A stretch of 64,000 nucleotides of DNA from Microglena sp. YARC (GCA_022414725.1 CM039462.1:56123530-56187529), one strand, 5' to 3'; positions 30,013-51,893 are shown, counted from the first letter of the stretch. Notes: generated from the letters alone by a model not told the origin. A program made the numbers and translations.

Positions 30013-33000
30013 GGGGGGGGGTAGTGATGTTTTTGTGGTGTGTATGTGTGTGTGTGGTGGTGGTGGTGGTGGGGGGGGGGGGGAGGGTACTGCTATATGT
30101 GTTTGTGGGTGGGGTAGAGGGTGGGATGGTGGTAGTACTGTGTGTGTTTGGATATGTGTGTGTGTGAGGGCGAGGGTGTATGAGTGTGGGTGAGGGTGAG
30201 GGTGTATGAGTGTTAGTGAGGGTTGGGTGTATGAGTGTGTGTGAAGGTGAGGGTGTATGAGTGTGGGTGAGGGTGAGGGTGTATGGGTGTGGGTGAGGGT
30301 GTATGGGTGAGGGTGAGGGTGTATGGGTGAGGGTGTATGGGTGAGGGTGAGGGTGTATGGGTGAGGGTGAGGGTGTATGGGTGAGGGTGAGGGTGTATGG
30401 GTGTGGGTGAGGGTGAGGGTGTATGGGTGAGGGTGAGGGTGTATGGGTGAGGGTGAGGGTGTATGGGTGAGGGTGAGGTGTGTATGGGTGTGGATGAGGG
30501 TGAGGGTGTATGGGTGTGGGTGAGGGTGAGGGTGTATGGGTGTGGGTGAGGGTGTGGGTGTATGAGTGTTAGTGAGGGTTGGGGTGCATGAGTGTGTGTG
30601 AAGGTGAGGGTGTATGAGTGTGGGTGAGGGTGTATGGGTGAGGGTGAGGGTGTATGGGTGTGGGTGTGTGTGAGGGTGTATGGGTGTGGGTGAGGGTGTG
30701 GGTGTATGAGTGTTAGTGAGGGTTGGGGTGCATGAGTGTGTGTGAAGGTGAGGGTGTATGAGTGTGGGTGAGGGTGTATGGGTGAGGGTGAGGGTGTGGG
30801 TGAGGGTGAGGGTGTATGAGTGTGGGTGAGGGTGAGAGTGTATGGGTGTTAGTGAGGGTTGGGGTGCATGAGTGTGTGTGAAGGTGAGGGTGTAAGGGTG
30901 TGGGTGAGGGTGAGGGTGTATGGGTGAGGGTGAGGGTGAGGGTGTATGCGTGTTAGTGAGGGTTGGGGTGTAAGAGTGTGTTTGAAGGTGAGGGTGTATG
31001 AGTGTGGGTGAGGGTGTATGGGTGAGGGTGAGGGTGTATGGGTGTGGGCGAGGGTGTATGGGTGTGGGTGTGTGTGAGGGTGTATGGGTGTGTGTGAGGG
31101 TGAGGGTGTATGAGTGTGGGTGAGGGTGAGGGTCTATAAGTGTTGGTGTGGGTGAGGGTGTATGAGTGTGGGTGAGGGTGAGTGTTTGAGTGTGGGTAAG
31201 GGTGTGGTTGAAGGTGTATGCGTGTGGGTGAGGGTGGGGGTGTATGCGTGTGGGTGGGAGGGGAGTGTATTCCTTCATATATAGGGAACGGCAAATCATA
31301 TGATGTTTACCAAAGACGAGTATGATATCATATGATATCATACAAAAATCATATGATTTATATCATAGGATATGATGCCCCAGGCCAAAGTTACCTAGTC
31401 AGACCGCCGGTATCATATGATATCATATTGCCGATCCCTATTCATGTATGAGTGTGGGAGAGGGTGTGGAAAGGGGGTGGTGGGTTGGAGAGGGTATGGT
31501 GCGGTGGAGTGGGAGTGGTGGGGTGTCGAGGGTATATGCGAGATAGGGTGTGGAAGAGGGAATGGAGAGGGGAGTGTGAGAGGGGCTTGATAAGGGAGTG
31601 AAGGGATGGGTGGCATTGGGGACTGTTTAAAGGGGGGGTCTTGGTAAGGGCATTGATGCTGTGTGTTGGGGGTTGTTGTTTGTGTGTGGTGTGCGTGTGT
31701 GGGGGGGTTGGTAGTGTGTGTGTGTGTGTGTGGTGGTGGTGGTGGTGGTGGTGGGGGGGGGGGGGGGGGGGGGGGGGTAGGGGCCTGTGTTAGAGTTCGC
31801 AGGGGGTTTGGTGGTAGATTGTTGGGTTGGTTGTGTGAATGGTTGGGTTGGTGGTTGGGTTAGTTGGTTGGTTGTGGGAATGGATGTGTGTGTTGGTGAG
31901 TTGGTTGGTTGTGGGAATGGATGGGTTGGTTGCTTGCTTGCTTGGTTGCTTGGTTGGTTAGTTGGTTTTTTACATGGGTGGGTTAGTTGGTGAGTTAGTT
32001 GGTTGTGTGAATGGGTGTTTGGTGGGTGGGTTAGTTGGTGGGGTGTGTGAATGGGTGGGTTAGTTTGTTGGTTATTTTGATAGTTTTGTGAATGGGTGGG
32101 GTGGTGGTTTAGTTGGTTGGCTGAGTGAATGGGTGGGTTAGTTGGTTGGTTGTGTGAATGTATGGGTTAGTTGGTGAGTTGGTTAGTGGGTTAGTTGGTC
32201 GGTTGTGTGAATGGGTGGGTTAGTTGGTTGTTTTTATGAATGTGGGGGTTGTCGGTGAGTTACCTGGTTGGTGGGTTAGTTGGTTGGTTAATTGGTGGTC
32301 TTGTTAATGGGTTAGTTAGTGGGTTAGTTGGTGGGCTAGTTAATGGGTTAGTTAGAGGGTAAGTTGGTGGGCTAGTTAATGGGTTAGTTAGTGGGTTAGT
32401 TGGTGGGCTAGTTAATGGGTTAGTTAGTGGGTTAGTTGGTGGGCTACTTAATGGGTTAGTAAGTGGGTTAGTTGGTGGGCTATTTAATGGGTTAGTTAGT
32501 GGGTTAGTTGGTGGGCTAGTTAGTGGGTTAGTTGGTGGGCTAGTTAATGGGTTAGTTAGTGGGTTAGTTGGTGGGCTAGTTAATGGGTTAGTTAGTGGGT
32601 TAGTTGGTAGGCTAGTTAATGGGTCAGTTGGTTTGTTAGTTAACAGGTTAGTTAGTGGGTTAGTTGGTGGGCTAGTTAGTGGGTCAGTTGGTTTGTTAGT
32701 TAATGGGTAAGTTGGTATGCAGTACAAGTCTTCATGACTAACAGTCTCCTTCAAATCTGCACAGGATGGACTGGACTGACGTGTACTTCAGACAGCTGGC
32801 CAGGCTACTATCAAAACGTACATGGCTATGGACTGAGAGTAAGTGTGACATGTACTACAGATAGCTAGCAAGGCAAGTATCAAAACGTACATGGCTATGG
32901 ACTGAGAGTAAGTGTGACATGTACAACAGATAGCTAGCAAGGCAAGTATCAAAACGTACATGGCTATGGACTGAGAGTAAGTGTGACTTGTACTTCAGAC

Positions 33001-34845
33001 AGCTGGCCAGGTTACTATCAAAACGTACATGGCTATGAACCGAGAGGAAGTGTGACATGTACTTCAGACAGCTGGCTACTATCAAAACGTACATGGCTAC
33101 TATCAAAACGTACATGGCTATGGAACAAGAGTCAGTGTGACATGTACTTCAGACAGCTAGCAAGGCAAGTATAAAAACGTACATGGCTAAGGACCGAGAG
33201 TAAGTATGACATGTACTTCAGATAGCTAGCAAGGCTGTGTCAAAAGGTACATGGCTATGGACCAGGGTATATTTGACATGTACTTCAGACAGCTGGAAAG
33301 GCTACTATCCAAACTAAAGCAAACCAACCAAACAAAACCAAATCTAAACAAAATATTACCTAACCAAATCAACCAAGCCTACTTATACGCTCAAAAATCA
33401 AACCAAGCCAAGCCAAACCAAGCCAAGCCAATTCAAACCAAGCCAAGCCAAATCAACCAAGCCTACTCACATGCTCAAAAATCAAACCAAGCCAGGCCAA
33501 ATCAACCAAGCCTACTCACACGCTCAAAAATCAAATCAAGCCAAGCCAAATCAAACCAAGCCAAGCCAAATCAACCAAGCCTAGTCACATGCTCAAAATT
33601 CAAACCAAGCCAAGCCAAGTCGAACCAAGCCAAGCCAAATCAAACCAAGCCAAGCCAAATCAACCAAGCCTACTCACACGCTCAAAAATCAAACCAAGCC
33701 AAGCCAAATCAAATAAAACCAAGCCAAGCCATATCAACCAAGCATACTCACATTCTCAAAAATCAAATCAAGCCAAGCCAAATCAAGACAAAACAAAACA
33801 GAACAAAACAAAACAAGCAAAGCACTTGCCCTGCTCTTTACAGTGGTGGTGGGCAAGACAGTGCTACACAGCAACTGACTAGATAAGCACCTCTTTTGTC
33901 CACCACCATCACAACCTACCCACCACCACCCACCACGCACCACCACTACCGCCACCCTCCCACCCCTCTCTCCCACCCCGCTCTCTATCTTTTTTCTTCA
34001 CCCCATTCTCTCCATCCCCCCTGAAAGTGGTGGTGGATAAGACAGCGCTACACAGCAACCGTCTAGATAAGCACCTCTGGTCTCCACCACCACCACCGAG
34101 CACAAACACAGCATCCCAAACCACCACCACCATCACCAACCCACCACCATCACCAACCCACCACCATCACCAACCACCACCACCATCACCAACCACCACT
34201 CGGACCCCTCTTCCACCCCCCTGCACAGTGGTGGTTGACAAGACAGTGCTACACAGTAACCGTCAAGATAAGGACCTCTGGTCATCACCTGAGAAAAAGA
34301 GTATCAAAGCAGGAGGGGGGGGAATGAAAAAAAACATAACAAGCCAATCCATACCAGGCCTAACCAAACGAAACCATTCCAAGTCTCATCTTCCACCCCC
34401 CTGCACAGAGGGAGTTGAACAAGAACAGTGCTACACAGTAGCCATTTTTCTAGATGAGCACCCTCTGGTCTCACCACTACACCACCACCACCAACCAACA
34501 CCACCACCACCATCACCAACCCACACACTCGGACCCCTCTTCCATCCCCTGCACAGTGGTGGTGGTACAAGACAGTGCTACACAGTAACCGTCTAGATGA
34601 GCACCCTCTGGTCTCCACCACTACCACCACCACTTAACCACACACCATCACCAACCCACCACCACATCACCCAACCCACCACCACTCGGACCCCTCTTCC
34701 ACCCTCCTGCACAGTGGTGGTTGACAAGACAGTGCTACACAGCAACCGTCTAGATAAGCACCTCTGGTCTCCAGCTGAGCAGTCCCCCATTGTCTGCCAG
34801 CTAGGCGGGAGTGACCCTGAGCTTTTAGCAGAAGCTACCAAGAAG
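29509..34845 (+). CDS. dusA: tRNA-dihydrouridine synthase A-like protein, N-terminal exons (incomplete)
   Basis: Join 29509..29654, 32765..32838, 34715..34845. Splice phases agree: AT|G and A|TG both rebuild Met. The product reads LLSVAPMMDWTDVYFRQLAR, then WLWTEMVVDKTVLH, then PIVCQLGGSDPELL, in the exact order of the FMN-dependent DusA family, which reduces uridine in the tRNA D-loop. The first 32 residues (MKSASGWAVHRSPRSVGSVA...) are Ser/Arg/Ala-rich and lack acids, suggesting an organelle presequence; an in-frame TAG directly precedes this ATG. An internal Met at residue 29 is an alternative start. The catalytic-Cys exon (NxxxGCPS) and everything after is absent; the scaffold gap at 35501-36500 probably hides it. 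Confidence 0.87.
29655..31281. repeat. GT microsatellites and GGGTGAGGGTGTATG minisatellite in DusA intron 1
   Basis: (GT)n with G runs at 29720-30110, then about 1.1 kb of GTGAGGGTGTATGGGTGAGG units (30165-31260). Long Thr/Pro/His frames on the minus strand are repeat artefacts. Confidence 0.95.
31282..31440. mobile_element. GATATC-palindrome element, short form, 8-bp TSD
   Basis: Ends TAGGGAACGGCAA and TTGCCGATCCCTA. Flanks TTCATATA and TTCATGTA (7 of 8). The interior has ATGATATCATATGATATCAT. Non-autonomous, hAT-like by TSD length. Confidence 0.8.
31640..32740. repeat. GGTTAGTTGGTGGGCTAGTT minisatellites
   Basis: 31700-31780 is GT/G-run sequence, then GGTTGGTTGTGTGAATGG units, then a regular 20- and 40-bp GGGTTAGTTAGTGGGTTAG array to 32720. 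Confidence 0.95.
32765..32838 (+). CDS. dusA: DusA-like exon 2
   Basis: Acceptor GCACAG, donor GTAAGT. It encodes MDWTDVYFRQLAR...WLWTE. Confidence 0.88.
32839..33300 (+). repeat. About seven echoes of DusA exon 2 3' edge
   Basis: Units of about 70 bp repeat ATCAAAACGTACATGGCTAT and GACTGAGAGTAAGTGTGACA, so each carries a copy of the donor. They lie downstream of the exon. Confidence 0.9.
33301..33830. repeat. AACCAAGCCAAGCCAAATCA minisatellite
   Basis: Irregular units also containing CCTACTCACACGCTCAAAAA. Confidence 0.95.
33831..34700 (+). repeat. Five echoes of DusA exon 3 5' edge
   Basis: Copies of acceptor plus GTGGTGGTTGACAAGACAGT and GCTACACAGTAACCGTC near 33840, 34025, 34228, 34405 and 34553, each followed by CCACCACCAT-rich spacer. 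Unit about 170 bp. Confidence 0.9.
34715..34845 (+). CDS. dusA: DusA-like exon 3
   Basis: Acceptor CTGCACAG, donor AAGAAG|GTGGGT. Two bases plus 43 codons, with VVDKTVLH and VCQLGGSDP. Confidence 0.88.
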
Positions 34846-35500
34846 GTGGGTGTTGGTAGGGGAAGGGGTGGTGTGGGGGAGGGGGGTATAGTGGTGTGTG
34901 GGGGGGGGGGGGGGCGCGGGGGGGGGCAGGTCCCGCATTGTCTGCCAGCTAGGCGGGAGTGACCCTGAGCTTTAGCAGAAGCTACCCAAGAAGGTGGGTG
35001 TTGGTAGGGGGAGGGGTGATGTGGGGGGAGGGGGTATAGTGGTGTGTGGGGTGGGGTGGGGTGGGGGGGGTGGGGTGGGGTTGAGGTGGGGGGGCTCATT
35101 GTCTGACAGCTAGGCGGGAGTGACCTGGCTTTTAAATGGTCAGAAGGGTACAAGGTGGGTGGTCGTAGCCGGGAGGGGTGGTGTGGTGGTGTGTGTGGTA
35201 TAGTGGTGTGTGGGGGGGTGGTGTGTGGGGTGTGTGGGGGGGGGAAGGTCCCCATTGTCTGCAGCTAGCGGGAGTGACCCTGAGCTGTTAGCAAGAAGCT
35301 ACCTAGAGGTGGGTGGTGTAGGGGGAGGGGTAATAAGGTGGTTTGTGTTTTGGTGTGTGTGTGGTTTGTGTGTGTGGTGTGGGGGGGAGGGGAACAGGGT
35401 AGTGGTAGGCTGAGGGTAAGGGGGGGGGGGGGGGGGGTCCCTAAATTCTTCCTCTGGCAGTCAGGCAGGATTGACCTGAGCATTTTGGCATAAGAAGGTA
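34846..35500 (+). repeat. Four echoes of DusA exon 3 3' edge
   Basis: Copies of CATTGTCTGCCAGCTAGGCG and GGAGTGACCCTGAGC through AGAAGGTGGGT near 34935, 35095, 35250 and 35450, with G-rich spacers. The last runs into the scaffold gap. Confidence 0.9.
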
Positions 35501-36500
35501 NNNNNNNNNNNNNNNNNNNNNNNNNNNNNNNNNNNNNNNNNNNNNNNNNNNNNNNNNNNNNNNNNNNNNNNNNNNNNNNNNNNNNNNNNNNNNNNNNNNN
35601 NNNNNNNNNNNNNNNNNNNNNNNNNNNNNNNNNNNNNNNNNNNNNNNNNNNNNNNNNNNNNNNNNNNNNNNNNNNNNNNNNNNNNNNNNNNNNNNNNNNN
35701 NNNNNNNNNNNNNNNNNNNNNNNNNNNNNNNNNNNNNNNNNNNNNNNNNNNNNNNNNNNNNNNNNNNNNNNNNNNNNNNNNNNNNNNNNNNNNNNNNNNN
35801 NNNNNNNNNNNNNNNNNNNNNNNNNNNNNNNNNNNNNNNNNNNNNNNNNNNNNNNNNNNNNNNNNNNNNNNNNNNNNNNNNNNNNNNNNNNNNNNNNNNN
35901 NNNNNNNNNNNNNNNNNNNNNNNNNNNNNNNNNNNNNNNNNNNNNNNNNNNNNNNNNNNNNNNNNNNNNNNNNNNNNNNNNNNNNNNNNNNNNNNNNNNN
36001 NNNNNNNNNNNNNNNNNNNNNNNNNNNNNNNNNNNNNNNNNNNNNNNNNNNNNNNNNNNNNNNNNNNNNNNNNNNNNNNNNNNNNNNNNNNNNNNNNNNN
36101 NNNNNNNNNNNNNNNNNNNNNNNNNNNNNNNNNNNNNNNNNNNNNNNNNNNNNNNNNNNNNNNNNNNNNNNNNNNNNNNNNNNNNNNNNNNNNNNNNNNN
36201 NNNNNNNNNNNNNNNNNNNNNNNNNNNNNNNNNNNNNNNNNNNNNNNNNNNNNNNNNNNNNNNNNNNNNNNNNNNNNNNNNNNNNNNNNNNNNNNNNNNN
36301 NNNNNNNNNNNNNNNNNNNNNNNNNNNNNNNNNNNNNNNNNNNNNNNNNNNNNNNNNNNNNNNNNNNNNNNNNNNNNNNNNNNNNNNNNNNNNNNNNNNN
36401 NNNNNNNNNNNNNNNNNNNNNNNNNNNNNNNNNNNNNNNNNNNNNNNNNNNNNNNNNNNNNNNNNNNNNNNNNNNNNNNNNNNNNNNNNNNNNNNNNNNN
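35501..36500. other. Scaffold gap, exactly 1000 N
   Basis: The round length indicates a nominal gap of unknown true size. The 3' part of the DusA-like gene and the glutaminase half of GFAT are expected between the flanking exons. Confidence 0.99.
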
Positions 36501-37970
36501 CAAGTACCCCACCCCATTTGCTTCCCCTTTTGTCGGGTGCATACAAAACACACTACATGGCAGGAAAAAGAAACATATCATGAACGAAACCCTATTCCCA
36601 ACCCAACCGGCCCAACCAACCCGAATCCCCAAACTCCCCACCCCATTGACTTCCCCTTCCTTAGAATGCTTATATGACCAATACATGCAGTAAGGAGATA
36701 TCATAACAACCCGAGTTCCCCCCCCTCCCCACTGAACCCCCACCCCAGTGCTTTCCCTTTGTCGGGGCACACCAAAACACTACATGCAAACAGAATTCAT
36801 GAAAAAGCCGAGTCCCTCCCCCCCCCCCTCTCCCCCCCCACCCCCCCCCCCCCCCCCACCCCCCCCCCCCCCCACCCCCCCCGCCCCCCCCCCCCCCCCC
36901 CCCCCCCCCCACCCCCCCCAAACCCCCCCCCCCCCCCCCCCCCCCAACCCCCTCCCCCACCCCCCCCCCCCCCCCCCCACGCGGCGCACCCAACCGATCC
37001 CCAACCTCCCCACCCCGAATTGGCTTTTCCCCTGCTAGGGCGGCTACGACCAACACATGCAAAAGGAGGAAATCCATTGAACAAATCCGCCCAAGTTAAC
37101 CCCACCCACCCCAACCCACCCACCCACGCCCACACACTCACACACTGAACACCAACTCCCCCACCCCATTTGCTTCCCCCTTTGTCGATGTGCATGCGAA
37201 CACTACATGCGAAAACAGAATTATTCGATGAACAAACCAGAGCCCCCACCTCCCACCGAGCGCACCCAAAACCGATCCCCAGAACTTCCCCCACCCCATT
37301 GGCTTTCCCTTGTAGGGTGGGCTACGACCAATACATGTAGGGGCAGAAGATCATGAACAAACCCAGTTACCCCCACCCCCACCCCCACCCCCACACACTC
37401 ACACCCTGACACCAACTCCCCCCCCACCCCATTGCTTTCCCCCTTAGTCGGGTCAAACAAAAACACTGCATGCGAAAAAACAAATTCATGGACAACCCAA
37501 TCTTCCCACAGCCCACCCCCCCAAGCAGCACGACGCATACATTCCCGCTTCTCGGCTCAGCCGCGTACGCCTCACCGACCATTACATGCAGAAGAGATTC
37601 ATTGAACAACCCAATCTGTGAACAACCCAAGTAAACCCCCCCCCCCCCCCCCCCACCACACCACACCACCACCACACACACACACACACCCTGACACCAA
37701 CTCCCCCAACCCCATCGCTTCCCCTTTTAGGTGGCTACGACCATTACATGCAAACGAGAATTCAATGAACAAAACCCCCAAGTTACCCCCCACCAACCAC
37801 CACCACCACCACCCCACCCCACGCCACCACCACACACACACACACACACCCTGACACCAACTCTCCCCACCCCATTGCTTTTCCCCTTGTTAGGGTCTGT
37901 GGCGTCTAACGACCCATTACATGCAGATAGGAGATCATGAACAACCCAAGTTACCCCCCCCCCCCCCGCC

Positions 37971-38008
<38 letters not shown>

Positions 38009-38257
38009 ACACACACACACCACCACACACACACCACAACCACACACACACACACACACCCTGACACCAACTCCCCCACCCCATCGCTTCCCCTTGTTAG
38101 GGTGGCTACGACCATTACATGCAGAAGGAGATTCATGAACAACCCAAGTTACCCCCCACCACCCACGCAACCACCCACCAACCACCATCACCACCACACA
38201 CACACACCCACACACCCTGACACCAACTCCCCCACCCCCATTGCTTCCCCTTGTTAG
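36501..38257 (+). repeat. About eleven echoes of the GFAT exon at 38258
   Basis: Units of about 130-190 bp carry CCCCATTGCTTCCCCTTGTT, AGGGTGGCTACGACCATTAC and ATGCAGAAGGAGATTCATGA, the 5' edge of the exon including its acceptor. Spacers are poly-C and CA-rich. Gly- or Pro-rich frames in the C runs are artefacts. Confidence 0.85.
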
Positions 38258-48088
<9,831 letters not shown>

Positions 48089-48349
48089 GGGGTGGCGCAA
48101 TACGCCCCCCCCTACCAGGCTTAGCTCCAGGCAATTAGACATCTTCACAATATACAGATGACACCAGCAGGTGGTGTGGCCCTCTGTTTATTGCACTGGT
48201 GCCAACCACCAACTGGCATTAACATGACCACCTAGCCTTTTGAGTAATCAAGCAGTGGCTTGGCACAAAAAAGACACCTGCCTGCTAGTCCTGTGGTGTA
48301 TGTACACTGTTTGTCTTCAAGCGACGTGTCGCATGTTCAGTGTGACCCC
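48089..48349. other. 3' flank of GFAT
   Basis: No gene. No convincing AATAAA or TGTAA signal close to the stop. Confidence 0.4.
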
Positions 48350-48474
48350 AGTGCGACGCGCTGCCTCCCGAACCCCGGGAAGCATGGATCCCGGGGTGGG
48401 TGGGTGGGCATTTCTGACTATTTTAGTCGGACCCATGCGTTGCCACGCAGCAACGGAATGGCAGCGCGTCGCAC
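48350..48474. mobile_element. Small TIR element, 15-bp perfect ends
   Basis: GTGCGACGCGCTGCC at the left is inverted as GGCAGCGCGTCGCAC at the right, 125 bp in all. No coding. Confidence 0.55.
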
Positions 48475-48499
48475 AAAAATGACATTGTGAACCTTCAAG

Positions 48500-48600
48500 T
48501 TGCCAGGCAGTGGCTTGGGGGGTGGAGGGAGGAGGAGGGTAGAGGGAGGATGGGGGTGGAGGGAGGAGGAGGGTAGAGGGAGGATGGGAGTGGGTGGTGG
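48500..48600. repeat. GGAGGAGGGTAGAGGGAGGA tandem repeat
   Basis: Two to three purine-rich units of about 36 bp. Confidence 0.8.
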
Positions 48601-48707
48601 TTGCAGAATAAGGCACCTGTCCGCTAGCTCAGTGGTGAATCGAAGGGTAAGTGAGTAGGTGGGTTTATGGTCTGGGTGGGTTTAGGTAAGTGGGGGCTAA
48701 CTTAGGA

Positions 48708-48840
48708 GGGGGGATGCCAGTACCCACAAAGCCAGTACCCACAAGCCAGATCTCCTATACCCTAAACCGTATAACCTAACCCCTGAACCTGAGGAGATCT
48801 GGCTTGTGGGCACTGGCTTTGTGGGTACTAGCTTCCCCCC
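48708..48840. other. Long hairpin, 49-bp arms, 35-nt loop
   Basis: Arms 48708-48756 and 48792-48840 pair at 46 of 49 positions (left CCAGTACCCACAAAGCCAGT; right ACTGGCTTTGTGGGTACTAG). Within each arm CCAGTACCCACAA is itself repeated. It could be a foldback element or a small-RNA precursor. Confidence 0.8.
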
Positions 48841-49881
48841 ACTGCTAACTTCCCCCTATCCCTCTGTTATATTTATGATACCCAAAGAGACATGGAGCAC
48901 TGTCGGTATGGCTGTTGTCTTCTGGTGAGCCTGTACCCCATGCATGCATAAATCATCACCAGGTCATACTGAAAATAATGTACAAGCTGCCACAGGACGT
49001 GAGATTTAAGGAACCCTCCCGTTTGCATGTACCGCACATACTGTAGAATGGCTACTGTGTTGGGTGTATTTGGTTTCGCAAACAGCAACTGCGCCTAAGC
49101 TTGGACTGCCGCGCGACAGCACGGAGGGACGGTCTCTTACAAGGAGGCAAGTCTGAAATTTGTGAACCTGGCCAGGGCTCAAATCACACACCCGTCTGAT
49201 GCTGGATGCTGGGTAACACCGTTCCATACAGTCAGAGCTCGATGCCAGGTCATATCAATACTAGCACCTAGGGCGCAGACATGCTTTGCGATGAGGAGAC
49301 ACGAAGAGAGAGAAAATATACAAAATGAGATACATGCTTTCTGATGAACGTATCCCGTTTGACAAATGGTTTGATGGTCAACCATTCGCCGAAACGACTG
49401 AGGTGTGGGGTTCTTTGTGCGCTTCATTGTTCGCAGATGGGAGGGCGTTGACAGTGTGTACATATGTAGAGCTGTGCATGCCAATAAAATACATGCATTG
49501 GCCTCCAGGAGTCGCGCAGAGTGTTGACGATTCTACCTGGAAGCAAAGAAACAAAAGAAGGAACGCCAGCCTGGCTGAAATAGTTAGGTGAGGCCTAGCG
49601 GCTGGCTCAAAGAGCTGCCTAGAAGCTGAAAAGAAAGGCCATGCCACAAATGCACTTTTTCTTTTGTGCGATGCGTTGCATATTGAGCGACTCGGTGCGG
49701 CCCCAGTGTGACCATACAACAAAACTGCACACATGTGGCATGCCCCGCCTTTCCATCGTGAAATTCTTACTTTCTGCCGATCTTCCTGAATCCTCGGTAA
49801 GGCTGGTTTGTGAACAAGGTCCCACTTCCTGGTCTGTGGCCCACCCTCAGTCTGTAAGTCTTCAACACCATTCATATAGTT
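48841..49881. other. No gene recognised
   Basis: About 1 kb of ordinary sequence with short open frames on both strands; none resembles a known family and none has splice support. Confidence 0.4.
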
Positions 49882-50483
49882 AGGGCCTTCAATATCGTAT
49901 GGTATTTTCGATTACCATACGATATATCGTGATATATCGCACGGTATCGATACCCTACAATATTTGTAGACCCTTTTTTGGGGAAATCAGGATAAGACCA
50001 AGGGGATATAACAGGAAATACCGTTGACACGTCCATACACTTAAAATCAAGTCAAATGAACCAATACTGAGGGAGATAGAAAACACGGTAATATCGTGGT
50101 CTATTACCGTACGGTACAAGGCGATGTACTGCATTCCCTGGCCCAGGCCCAGTGCAAGGAAATCCCAGGCGAATCTGCTAATCATACCACTATACCAAAC
50201 TTCACCTCCACTTGAAGCCCCAAACTACGCTTCCACCTTAAGCACCCACCCTATAGCACCAGAAGTGCATGGAAAATCACGCTCACCACTCTCATTGCTG
50301 CTGATGCCATGGTGAGTGTGCTGCCCTCGAGAGCATCTGCGAGCGAGCAAAAATGTGCGCGCAGAGAGGTGTGTCTGCATGCCGGGACCGAACCCGCGAC
50401 CCCCCCACAACACAGCGCAACTGTGTGAGCCGATCTGAAACTAAGTGCTATTCCACTCAACACAATATGTATCATACGGTATT
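49882..50483. mobile_element. ATATCG-rich TIR fragment and tRNA-like stretch
   Basis: 49882-50120 contains TATCGTATGGTATTTTCGAT and inverted TATTACCGTACGGTA motifs, related to 52550-52655 (CGATATATCGTACGGTAATC). On the minus strand GGGTTCGGTCCCGGC at 50389-50403 is a B-box-like sequence, perhaps another SINE. Confidence 0.4.
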
Positions 50484-51250
50484 AGGGTGGATTTCCATTG
50501 GCCGTGGATGGGTTTGGTACTGGATGGGTCGATAAATCAGTTTACTTTCGGTTACGCCTCGTGGATGGGTCATGGATGATTCGTGTATCCGTACGCAGTC
50601 GATCACCCAGCTCCTCTTCTGTGGAAATGCGGCATGGATGGTTCCACAATGGCCGGGTGGGCCGGGTGCCATAACTTGAGCTGGAGCTATTGCTGCGCTA
50701 CAACTTGTCCGCTGGGGAATTATCGCCTGGCCATCCTGTGGCTTTAATGCCGAAGAATTTGAAGGTGCAGAATGTCTCGGGTTTTCCATTCCTCGAATCT
50801 GACGCAATTCGAATTTTCGAGAAGTGAAACTAGCAGAGGGAGGTCACAGATTTCGTGAGGTCAAACTAGCAGATCGAATTGAAACTAGCAGGGGGAGGTC
50901 GCAGATTTCGGAGTGAGGGGGGTCAAACTGAGGAAGGTCGCAGATTTCGGGAGGTCAAACCAGCAGAGGGAACGAGAGGGAATTGAAACTGGTAGAGGCA
51001 GGTCGCTAGAGAGACCGTTGCCGGACTGCGCCGGACTGCACCGGAAAGTTTGCGACTCATCCAGACTCTTCCAATCCACCATTTTTGCCATCTGGATGGG
51101 TCTCGTGGATGGGTGTTTCGTCGGTACAATCGTCGGTACAAATACGAATCATCCAGGGGCTCTGTGGAAATGGAAGTCCTGGATGGATCGTCGGTTGTTC
51201 GTACATTTCGACCCATCCAGACCCATCCACGGCCTATGGAAATCCACCCT
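50484..51250. mobile_element. TIR element P1, 767 bp
   Basis: AGGGTGGATTTCCATTGGCC plus GTGGATGGGT at the left is inverted at the right with 29 of 30 matches. The interior has GGATGGGTC motifs and three GAGGTC(A/G)CAGATTTCG repeats. No transposase. TSD not clear. Confidence 0.75.
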
Positions 51251-51253
51251 TTC

Positions 51254-51893
51254 AGGGCGTTTACACGAGCAGGTTATCTCGGCCAGTTACGGTTAAGATG
51301 TACATTTAACTAACTACGAAGCGTTTACACGACACTTTTCGCGTCAGTTATCTCGCCCAGTTAACCATTTTCGCGATAACCAGAACTCCCCCCCCCCCCC
51401 CCCTAGTTACGGGTTAAAGGTTATGGTTAGTGGTTCGTTAAGTTCATTTGGCTTCCGAGCTGTGAGATATATCGGCTACGCTAGCTCCAGTTCAGTTCTT
51501 CAATTTCTGCAGATTCGAATTTTCCAGAGCAGCAAGCAAGAAGGCATTGGCCGAGCAGATGTTGATGATCAGCTGCCAGATCTCACCCAGCAATCTCGAT
51601 CGACGGGTCGCTGCGGAGCGCTGCGGAGCCTCGAAGTCGCTTGCTTCACAACACGGTTCGTGCTGGGGAGCAAGGCCCGAAAATAGCTCGTCTGTCACCC
51701 ACATTCAAAAATCACGAGGCTATCCAGAAGTACACGACCAACCTGACCGAACGCAAACTGCGAGCGCAAATGCACGTGTAAACAAAAACTGGTTAAGTTT
51801 GCGTTCGTTGAGGGTTCGGGCATACGTGGCGCTAACTATTTGGTTATCTCGCCAACTTAACTGGCCGAGATAACCGGCTCGTGTAAACGCCCT
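51254..51893. mobile_element. TIR element P2, 640 bp
   Basis: AGGGCGTTTACACGAGCAGG plus TTATCTCGGCCAGTTA is inverted at the right end (36 of 38). A subterminal duplicate of the end lies at 51320-51370. No transposase. Confidence 0.75.

Noticed and set aside
29521..31341. 606-codon Thr/Pro/His-rich minus-strand frame
   Set aside because: Simple-repeat translation within DusA intron 1.
36670..38257. Gly-rich and Pro-rich frames
   Set aside because: They arise from long C/G runs between GFAT exon echoes; frames through N are meaningless.
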